This document shows, piece after piece, positions 16,104 to 22,819 of a stretch of 35,961 nt of DNA. This stretch comes from an uncultured Acholeplasmataceae bacterium (GTDB taxonomy: Bacteria; Bacillota_I; Bacilli_A; RF39; UBA660), in assembly GCA_905203475.1 (NCBI GenBank), contig CAJKWD010000007.1, positions 1-35,961 on the forward strand. Reading direction: 5' to 3'. Position numbers and translations under genes: made by a program. The first letter of the stretch is position 1, and each line of letters starts with the position of its first letter. A model generated the notes under the pieces. The model was not told the DNA's origin, did no database searches, and saw only the letters and a list, made by a program, of their open reading frames with translations.

Positions 16104-17132
16104 CTAGAAAATACCTAGAATCTTATTTCTTCTCTCTACATTCTTTTCATCAGACTGTAAAGTAAAACCTAATTTTGTCAACAAATCATTTAGTGCTGGC
16201 AAATCATTTTCACGTTCATCTAATGGTGGAAGATTAAAGAAAACATTTAATTTTGATTCATATTCAAATTCTGCCACATCATTACTACTTAATAAACTTT
16301 GATTTAAAACAACCTTTTTATTTTTTAATTTTAAAATAATTTTAGGATCAACCATAGTCAAACGATTTAGTTTAATGATTGATGGTTCAATTAAATAAAT
16401 TACATCTGTACATTTTTCTAATGCTTTTTTATCATCATTTACATCTACTAATAATACATCATGATCAGATAATTTAGATATTTTATCATCTAACTCTCCT
16501 TTATCAACACTATACATGTTTTTATAACGGAAAAAGCTAAATTCTCTTCGCCCTACTTCAATCGCTGCTACTTTATAATTTTTCTCTAATTGTCTTAGCA
16601 TCATATAAATTAAAGTAGTTGCTCCTGTATTTTTTGTAATATTTTTTACACCAAGTATTTTTGTCTGCTTTGTAACAATTGGTTGTGTCATTGCACCACT
16701 TTGTCCCATAACAGGATTATTTGTTGCTTGCATCATTGCTTGCGTTTGTGGATTAATGACTAAATAATGAGCCACATCTTTATATGTATTTGGTGTATTT
16801 AACAAGTATTGGATTCCATCTAAACTTTTTGTGAAGTTATATATTCCCATAGCAACTAACATAGAATAGAAATTAGGAATAGATGTATCAGCAGTATCAT
16901 CAAAAAATAGAATCACTTTACTCATATCTAATTCTACAGATAATTTTTGCAACTTAGAAATATCTTTATAATCTTTAATCGCCGTAATATCTAAAATCAT
17001 ACGTTGAAAAAAGAAATTTTTAAATGTTTTTATAATTTCATCTACATCAAATTCTCCATACATTGTTTTAATAATGTCAATATTTAAAGATTGTAACATA
17101 GATTGATATTTATTAGCGACAATGACGTTCAT
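16104..17132 (-). CDS. tadZ: TadZ/CpaE-like pilus assembly ATPase (MinD/ParA fold)
   Basis: 342 aa. An N-terminal ~125-residue domain with alternating strands and helices is in the position of the receiver-like domain of TadZ/CpaE. A Met/Gln-rich linker leads to a ParA/MinD-like domain. Its P-loop reads TKNTGATT (166-173), matching the KGGVGATT variant of CpaE/TadZ in the GATT part, but the glycines are degraded, so nucleotide binding may be weak or lost. VNDDKKALEKCTDVIYLIEPS and VVLNQSLLSS sit where family switch and base-recognition motifs are expected. TadZ proteins place the Tad machine at the membrane. GGGAGG lies before the ATG. It lies between the Tad pilin genes and the VirB2-like genes, with a terminator upstream. 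Confidence 0.75.
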   Translation of the reverse strand: MNVIVANKYQSMLQSLNIDIIKTMYGEFDVDEIIKTFKNFFFQRMILDITAIKDYKDISKLQKLSVELDMSKVILFFDDTADTSIPNFYSMLVAMGIYNFTKSLDGIQYLLNTPNTYKDVAHYLVINPQTQAMMQATNNPVMGQSGAMTQPIVTKQTKILGVKNITKNTGATTLIYMMLRQLEKNYKVAAIEVGRREFSFFRYKNMYSVDKGELDDKISKLSDHDVLLVDVNDDKKALEKCTDVIYLIEPSIIKLNRLTMVDPKIILKLKNKKVVLNQSLLSSNDVAEFEYESKLNVFFNLPPLDERENDLPALNDLLTKLGFTLQSDEKNVERRNKILGIF

Positions 17133-17162
17133 AATACACCTCCCAAAGGTTTTACTATATGA

Positions 17163-17194
17163 ATGAAAAAAGACAATAAAACAAATGTTTTATT
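17163..17194 (-). terminator. Rho-independent terminator after the Tad pilin genes
   Basis: Reading leftward: AATAAAACA-TT-TGTTTTATT followed by GTC and six T. It separates the three pilin genes from tadZ. Confidence 0.75.
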
Positions 17195-17224
17195 ATATCT
17201 TTTCATGCATTAGCAATGAATTAT

Positions 17225-17731
17225 CTAATATTCATGTTCTACTTCATCATAAATAACTCGACTTTCCCCTTCAATTGGATATTCAATCACTGAAACAAGA
17301 GGAAATTCAAAATACATATATGATGTCACTTTAAAATAATACCCACGTTCTGATGGAATTCTCCATACACAATAACGATAATCACTTGTTGGAGTAAGAA
17401 GCTGAGCAGTACGCTTTGCTTCTGATGAAGAAGTACCATTCGTACTTGTTCCTTCACTATCTACTCGTAAACGACAAGTTTGGGTTTTATTTGGATTAAC
17501 ACGATATCCTATATTTTTTAACTCGGCATTAATTTTACTTGTAACTGTAGTTGGTAATCGCGTACTATCAGGGCCAATTTCATCGGCATTTTGAACTAAA
17601 ATATCAATAATTGTATTTTTTACTTTCGCAGCTTTTGAGTAACTAGAAGAACCCGCAAAAATAATGATAAATATGACAACAAAAACAATAATCACATTAA
17701 ATAAAAATGTATTTCCTATCGCTTCTCTCAT
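17225..17731 (-). CDS. TadE-like minor pilin
   Basis: 168 aa. The N-terminus MREAIGNTFLFN is followed by one long hydrophobic helix (about 11-30) and a mostly extracellular domain. The domain has two cysteines (CRLRVDSEG near 95 and YCVWRI near 122) and an aromatic end. An N-terminal helix directly after a short polar leader with glycine at position 6 is the TadE/TadF pseudopilin plan. The homologous 148-aa gene upstream shares YCV.R followed by TSYMYFEFPLV / TTYIYMNVPLV. AGGTGT precedes the ATG. Spacing to the upstream gene is eight bases; same transcript. Confidence 0.75.
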   Translation of the reverse strand: MREAIGNTFLFNVIIVFVVIFIIIFAGSSSYSKAAKVKNTIIDILVQNADEIGPDSTRLPTTVTSKINAELKNIGYRVNPNKTQTCRLRVDSEGTSTNGTSSSEAKRTAQLLTPTSDYRYCVWRIPSERGYYFKVTSYMYFEFPLVSVIEYPIEGESRVIYDEVEHEY

Positions 17732-17739
17732 ATTTACAC

Positions 17740-18186
17740 CTACTTATTCTCCGTTGAGAAAATATAAACACGATTTGTCTTTGAAGAAACTGGAACTTTA
17801 AATAAATTATTTACAAGTGGAACATTCATATAGATATATGTTGTTACCAGATATGTAGAATATGCAGTGTCTGCTTCTTGCTTTCTATATACGCAGTAAT
17901 CAAACATATTCGTACTTGCACTTCCATCTGTCTTTAATTCATATCCAGATCTCTTAGGGCAGCTGATTGTCTCAGCTGCATTATATCCCAGAGATTGTAA
18001 AATTCCATTAATTTCTTCAATTGCATATCGGTTATATCCCTCATGACGCTCAATTGCATTAATAATTCTACTGTTTACCTTAAAAGCGCGGTTGTAACTT
18101 ATGATTCCAGCTAGGAATGCAAATACGATAATAATAAACAATATGATAAAATTAAACATATATATGCCCCCGGCACTTTGCTTCAT
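17740..18186 (-). CDS. TadE/TadF-like minor pilin
   Basis: 148 aa, paralogous to the 168-aa gene downstream. The N-terminus is MKQSAGGIYMFN, then a hydrophobic helix (about 10-30) and an extracellular domain with two cysteines (SCPKRSG and YCVYRK). The C-terminal block reads TTYIYMNVPLVNNLFKVPVS. No separate signal peptide. GGGAGGTG precedes the ATG. Second gene of the pilin transcript, 27 bases after the short Flp-like gene. Confidence 0.75.
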   Translation of the reverse strand: MKQSAGGIYMFNFIILFIIIVFAFLAGIISYNRAFKVNSRIINAIERHEGYNRYAIEEINGILQSLGYNAAETISCPKRSGYELKTDGSASTNMFDYCVYRKQEADTAYSTYLVTTYIYMNVPLVNNLFKVPVSSKTNRVYIFSTENK

Positions 18187-18213
18187 AAGTCACACCTCCC
18201 ACTTTAAATTCTA

Positions 18214-18444
18214 TTATTTTGCATCTGGGTTTTCATTGATACAACTTGTATATGTTGCCTGATCATATCCTGGTTGAGATTGACAGCGGTTTCCAGACCA
18301 CTTACCACCAGCATTTGTACAACAAGTTCTATCTTTTGTTGAGTTCATGATGTTTGTAATTAATGGTGTCGCAACTAAAGCAACAATTCCGATTAACAAA
18401 ATTGTTAATACCGTGATATTTGCTTCTCCTGAAGCTTCCTTCAT
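18214..18444 (-). CDS. Flp-like small pilin
   Basis: 76 aa. The N-terminus MKEASGEAN is followed by a hydrophobic helix (about 9-30) and a short extracellular tail with four cysteines (two adjacent, TCCTNAGGKW, then NRC and SC). Size and position immediately after tadC match Flp pilins, but the canonical Flp processing site is not recognisable; Gly6 followed by Glu7 is the likely processing point if a type IV prepilin peptidase acts. It has its own consensus promoter (TTGAAA, 17 bases, TATAAT) and an AGGTGG ribosome site, consistent with the major fibre subunit. Confidence 0.75.
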   Translation of the reverse strand: MKEASGEANITVLTILLIGIVALVATPLITNIMNSTKDRTCCTNAGGKWSGNRCQSQPGYDQATYTSCINENPDAK

Positions 18445-18477
18445 ATTTTCACCACCTTACCTTATGTTACTATGTAC

Positions 18478-18506
18478 ATTATACAACGAATCTACTTGTC
18501 TTTCAA
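18478..18506 (-). promoter_or_regulatory. Sigma-A promoter of the Flp-like/TadE-like pilin operon
   Basis: TTGAAA (18501-18506), 17-base spacer, TATAAT (18478-18483) on the minus strand, about 33 bases before the 76-aa pilin gene. Confidence 0.8.
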
Positions 18507-18520
18507 GACACTTTACATTT

Positions 18521-19321
18521 TTAGATACCCATCATTTGTGTCATTGACAATAACAGTAAGAAAATAATTCCTCCACCTGTACAGCAAAGCATCATCATCG
18601 TCTTTTTCTCCATCTTTTCTAGACGATCTTTATATTTTTGTTCACGTGCTTTGTTTTGCAATTGGGAAACAGTTTTAGAAAACATCATTAACTGTTCCTG
18701 TTTATTTTCTTGACTACCTAATCCAAGACGATATAAAAGTCTCATCATACGCATAGAATCACGTACAGGATATTCTTTTGCAAAATCCATATATGGATCT
18801 ACAGAAGAATCTCCAGCATTTACTTTTTCAACTAATTCTCTTAGTCCAGATTTAAAAATTTCTGGTGCCGTATCGATACTACGAGCTAGAGCAACTGGTA
18901 CAGTATAATGTTGTACTAAAATTTCTAAGCTCTTTAAATAGTATGGAAGCATTAAGTTAATTTGATACAAATTAGCTTGATAAAATCTTTTTAAATTAAT
19001 ATATGGTAATTTAAACATTGCAAAAGCAATAATTACTATAATCAATACATTTAAGAAGTTTAAATTTGCAATAAATAATAAGAACAAGATTCCAACTGTA
19101 ATAATAGCAGTCTGAACTCTTTTCGAAAATAATTTATTAACATCAATGTCATCACCATAACGAACTCTTAATAAAAACTCATAATCATCTTCCATTAAGA
19201 ATCTTAAGTATGGTTCTGTATCTTGTACGAATTTTTTAGCATCAATTGTGTGATTTAAATGTAATATAAATAAAACAATCACACTAATAATAATAAACAT
19301 TACACTCATTGGTATTCCCAT
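18521..19321 (-). CDS. tadC: TadC-like pilus platform membrane protein
   Basis: 266 aa. It has an N-terminal membrane helix (about 4-22), a central pair (about 70-108), a cytoplasmic T2SF-like helical domain (about 112-235, with LMLPYYLKSLEILVQH and MRMMRLLYRLGL) and a C-terminal helix. This is the usual layout of TadC/GspF-type platform proteins that convert TadA motion into pilin assembly. The start overlaps the tadB stop by one base (TAATG), so the two are translationally coupled, as in most Tad loci. Confidence 0.85.
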   Translation of the reverse strand: MGIPMSVMFIIISVIVLFILHLNHTIDAKKFVQDTEPYLRFLMEDDYEFLLRVRYGDDIDVNKLFSKRVQTAIITVGILFLLFIANLNFLNVLIIVIIAFAMFKLPYINLKRFYQANLYQINLMLPYYLKSLEILVQHYTVPVALARSIDTAPEIFKSGLRELVEKVNAGDSSVDPYMDFAKEYPVRDSMRMMRLLYRLGLGSQENKQEQLMMFSKTVSQLQNKAREQKYKDRLEKMEKKTMMMLCCTGGGIIFLLLLSMTQMMGI

Positions 19322-20223
19322 TATTCAGCACCTACATTCTCATTATAATATTTTTCACCGTTTAGTAAGAAAGCGGTATTCATAATTACAATCGCATGTA
19401 ATATTACTTGAATATACCATAGATTTAACATGTTAATATATGTTTCATTTCCTAGTAACAATTGTACTAGCATTACCATAAAGTAAAGCATAAAACCAAA
19501 TTGTAAAAACTTTTTATGGAATGTAGCACGATCAATACGGTCACGATATACATTTTCAACTAACATATCGATATCTAATGACATATTCTCTAATGCTCCA
19601 GAAGAGTTTTTAGAACCTTCATTGGTGATTTGTGTAAATAATTGATGCATATTTTTAACAATATAATAATCGTACTTATTATTAAAATAACTGATTGATT
19701 CTTCAATCGTACCATTTTCATAAGCAAGATCAATCATCATTTTAACATCGTCTTTTACTGGATTTTCCAATACTCCAGATTCATAAACACCTTCTAATGC
19801 CTTTACAAATGATTGTGTCGTATTAAATTCCATGATTGTATTCGTTGTATATACTTGAATTTGTTCAAAGATAAACTCACTATATACACGATTACATCTT
19901 AAATAAGTTAAATATGGAATTACGAAAATTGATAATCCAGCATACATAAGTGCAATTAAAACATTATAGAAATACATATATGTAATAATAAATGCCCCAA
20001 TTGCAAATACAGATGCTTGTAAAACATATTGTCTAGGTGTATATTCTTGTCCTAATTCTTTTACTTTTGCCCTTACTACTTTAAAAGAGTAAGGTGCATA
20101 TTTGTCATAAATGGACGTTGCTTGTTGAGAAATATATTTATATACGCTCTGTCCCGAATTTTTACGATAAGCAATTATAAATATAATAATAAATGCTACT
20201 AACGCAAAAATCAAAAATGTCAT
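19321..20223 (-). CDS. tadB: TadB-like pilus platform membrane protein
   Basis: 300 aa. An N-terminal helix (2-20) and a helix pair (about 68-110) are followed by a helical cytoplasmic domain containing TTNTIMEFNTTQSFVKALEG (T2SF type) and two C-terminal helices (about 235-290). Together with the next gene it forms the TadB/TadC pair. A very strong ribosome site (AAGGAGGTAAGGAG) precedes the ATG. It follows tadA by 15 bases. Confidence 0.85.
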   Translation of the reverse strand: MTFLIFALVAFIIIFIIAYRKNSGQSVYKYISQQATSIYDKYAPYSFKVVRAKVKELGQEYTPRQYVLQASVFAIGAFIITYMYFYNVLIALMYAGLSIFVIPYLTYLRCNRVYSEFIFEQIQVYTTNTIMEFNTTQSFVKALEGVYESGVLENPVKDDVKMMIDLAYENGTIEESISYFNNKYDYYIVKNMHQLFTQITNEGSKNSSGALENMSLDIDMLVENVYRDRIDRATFHKKFLQFGFMLYFMVMLVQLLLGNETYINMLNLWYIQVILHAIVIMNTAFLLNGEKYYNENVGAE

Positions 20224-20238
20224 ATCTCCTTACCTCCT

Positions 20239-21519
20239 TTAAAATAAAGATTCTACATCTGATGTATTTTGATTATTTACTGGTTGCACAGGTGTTTGAT
20301 CTTGATGATTCATAAATACAGACGATGGTTGTTGCATTTGTGGGTTAATTGTTCCAGTTCCCTGATTTACGGTTGTTGTTTGAACTTGTGGCTGAGGTTG
20401 AACTGGTGTTTGTGAAACAGGTTGTACCGGTGCTGATGTCGTTTCTGTTTGTTCATCATTTTCTTCCACTTTAATCATATCTTTTGGAAGTACTACTCCT
20501 TGTCCTTCTAAATAATCAAGCAAATACTTACTTGGATTATGACGAATTGTGTGTCCCTCCATGTTCTTTTTGTAAATTAAATTACAAACAGCTTCATTGT
20601 CATCATTAACATAGAACTCAGCAACTTCAGCTATTTCACGTACAAACTTTCTTGTTGTCTTATCTTGATAACCTCTAATATATACTCCAATTTGAATATA
20701 TCGGTAAATTGATTTCAAAAATTGATCAATATCTTGGTTTGTTTCAAGTAAGCTATACATACGACTTGGAATAGAAGCCGCATTACTTGCGTGAATTGTT
20801 GACAAAATGTAATGTCCTGATGAAATTGAGTTACGGGCTGCCATTACTGCTTCAGCACTACGAATTTCGGACAACAAAATCCATTTTGGATTCTGTCTCA
20901 TACATGTTACCAACACATCACTATATGATGCAATATTATTTGTTTTCATTGCAACAATATCACGATGAGGAAAAATACGATCCAAATGAAGTTCAAGTGT
21001 ATCCTCAATCGTAATAATTTTTTCATTTTCAGCAGTGTGAGCAGCTAAATATTTAACAAGCTCCGTTTTACCACTACCAGTTTCTCCAGATACAACAATA
21101 TTACAATGTCCTTCTACACATTTTAGTAAAAAATCGTGAATATCTAGAGTTACATATTTATCAGCAATAATTTTATCTTTTTCTAATCGAACTTTGGCAG
21201 GTGTCTTACGTAAAACTACTGCAATTCCATTTCTTGCAATAGAGTCATGCACAAAGTTCAAACGTAACTCGGCACTTTCGGCATCCAAGAAGGGAGAAGC
21301 CATATTAAATGTCTTTCCCATAACATTGGAACATTGAAAAGCCAATTTTTCCATAAAAGCATTATTGATATTTGGCTCTTCAACACGATAAATACCTTTA
21401 GACAGTGTTTTCAACCACAGTTGTCCACCATTACTATATGAAATATCGGTTACATCTGGGTCATCTAAATACTTTTTTAACTCTCCAAAGTCTATCTGAT
21501 CAAATACTACTTCATTCAT
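20239..21519 (-). CDS. tadA: TadA/CpaF-type secretion ATPase (VirB11 superfamily)
   Basis: 426 aa. Motifs in order: Walker A GETGSGKT (145-152), acidic box TIEDTLELHL (about 170-179), Walker B WILLSEIRSAEAV (213-225) and His box GHYILSTIHAS (235-245). It hydrolyses ATP in the cytoplasm to drive pilin polymerisation. It is the only VirB11-superfamily ATPase in the window, so it might in principle serve both the Tad and VirB parts. The last ~70 residues are a Pro/Gln/Thr-rich low-complexity tail, unusual for the family. It is four bases from cpaB, with only a weak ribosome site. Confidence 0.93.
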   Translation of the reverse strand: MNEVVFDQIDFGELKKYLDDPDVTDISYSNGGQLWLKTLSKGIYRVEEPNINNAFMEKLAFQCSNVMGKTFNMASPFLDAESAELRLNFVHDSIARNGIAVVLRKTPAKVRLEKDKIIADKYVTLDIHDFLLKCVEGHCNIVVSGETGSGKTELVKYLAAHTAENEKIITIEDTLELHLDRIFPHRDIVAMKTNNIASYSDVLVTCMRQNPKWILLSEIRSAEAVMAARNSISSGHYILSTIHASNAASIPSRMYSLLETNQDIDQFLKSIYRYIQIGVYIRGYQDKTTRKFVREIAEVAEFYVNDDNEAVCNLIYKKNMEGHTIRHNPSKYLLDYLEGQGVVLPKDMIKVEENDEQTETTSAPVQPVSQTPVQPQPQVQTTTVNQGTGTINPQMQQPSSVFMNHQDQTPVQPVNNQNTSDVESLF

Positions 21520-21522
21520 GAA

Positions 21523-22371
21523 TTATTGATTTCCATTTCCTGATGGACTTGTAGTTGGAGAGGCAGAAGTACTAGGACTCGCTGATTGTTGTGTCTCTTC
21601 TTCAGGGATAGACACTGTATTAGCATTAATAAAGTCTTTTAAGTATTGTGTACTAACTTCTGTAGATCCAGAATTATCAACTTTTCCACCATGTGGTACT
21701 GGGAATAATTCTACAGAGAAAGAATACATATAACTTGCTTTTCTAAGTAAAATATTAATATCATCTTTCACACCGAAAATTAAATATGCTGGAACACGTT
21801 GTTCTTCACTATTTTCAAATACATGTTGTCCACTACTATCCTTTACATCTAACACTTCGATATTTTCAATTAATTTTCCTACCATAATTTGTCCATTTTC
21901 AGCTTCTGCTTTCATGTAGATATCAATCTTATTTCCAGGGAAAATTGAATTTCCATAAGTAGAATCCATATCTACTGGGAAGTTATAAACAACTTCTCCT
22001 TTTTTTACTTTTACAAATGAACTATCTGGAAGTTCATCTTTAGAAACAACTGTTTCTTTGTAAAACATACTTCCTTGTGGTACTACAGTATTATAGTTTG
22101 TATATTTTCCAATAATATCTGTATCGTATTGTAGTACATTCTCACCTAATACTACTGGTGCAACATCAACATAATCAATCATATCTGACTTAATTAAAGT
22201 CTTAGGTTGAATTGTTTCTCTTGCAACTGGTACTTGCACTGGATTTACTTTAGAATCAATTTGTGCTTTATATCCAAAGTAAAGAAGTGCCATAATTACG
22301 ATAACACCAATAATTGTTACCGTATTTTTGTTTTTCAACAATCTTTGTAATGTTACTTGAATATTCCCCAT
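21523..22371 (-). CDS. cpaB: CpaB/RcpC-like protein with SAF domain
   Basis: 282 aa. One N-terminal membrane helix (about 17-33) is followed by VPVARETIQPKTLIKSDMIDYVDV, a SAF-type segment, and a CpaB/RcpC-like domain (FPVDMDSTYGNSIFPGNKIDIYMK). A Ser/Thr/Pro-rich tail ends the protein. In Gram-negatives this protein works with the secretin; here, with no outer membrane, it probably acts as a wall-facing assembly or periplasm-like factor. AAAGGG precedes the ATG. Operon position between the 138-aa pilin-like gene and tadA is typical of Tad loci. Confidence 0.85.
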   Translation of the reverse strand: MGNIQVTLQRLLKNKNTVTIIGVIVIMALLYFGYKAQIDSKVNPVQVPVARETIQPKTLIKSDMIDYVDVAPVVLGENVLQYDTDIIGKYTNYNTVVPQGSMFYKETVVSKDELPDSSFVKVKKGEVVYNFPVDMDSTYGNSIFPGNKIDIYMKAEAENGQIMVGKLIENIEVLDVKDSSGQHVFENSEEQRVPAYLIFGVKDDINILLRKASYMYSFSVELFPVPHGGKVDNSGSTEVSTQYLKDFINANTVSIPEEETQQSASPSTSASPTTSPSGNGNQ

Positions 22372-22390
22372 TTCTATTCATCCCTTTCTA

Positions 22391-22807
22391 TTAATATGGA
22401 GTTTCCAAAATAGCATCTAATTTGTTAACAATTTCAAAATTAAATGTATCTTGACCGCCAAGCAATATGGAAAGTGCTTGTGTCTTTCGACTCTTGATAC
22501 GTATACTAACCTTTGGTGGATACTCGTTGACATCATAGATTTCAATGCGGTACTCGTTTGCTAAACTAGCACTTTGTGCGAAGCGACGTAAGAAACTTTC
22601 TACAAACTTTTCACGATCAATACGAATATTACCTGTCGTATTATAAGTTGCAATATCGAAAGCATCCGTCATCGCAGCCTCTGTTGTTTCTTTTAATAAT
22701 GTATAATTATGTTCATCTGTATTTGTTAAAGTCTGGAAATAAAACATTAATACAATTGTCGTAATTCCAAGGCCTACAACAAATGCTCCCCAAAATGACT
22801 CCTTCAA
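22391..22807 (-). CDS. Tad-associated minor pilin-like protein
   Basis: 138 aa. The N-terminus MKESFWGAF leads into one hydrophobic helix (about 8-26), followed by a soluble domain with helices then strands (EYRIEIYDVNEYPPKVSIRI). The leader resembles those of the other three pilin-like genes. No cysteines. The start is a TTG, with GGTGAT just upstream; no other start keeps the leader. It sits 12 bases after the 951-aa gene and just before cpaB. Family not recognised beyond TadE-like architecture. Confidence 0.7.
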   Translation of the reverse strand: MKESFWGAFVVGLGITTIVLMFYFQTLTNTDEHNYTLLKETTEAAMTDAFDIATYNTTGNIRIDREKFVESFLRRFAQSASLANEYRIEIYDVNEYPPKVSIRIKSRKTQALSILLGGQDTFNFEIVNKLDAILETPY

Positions 22808-22819
22808 CTAAATCACCGC

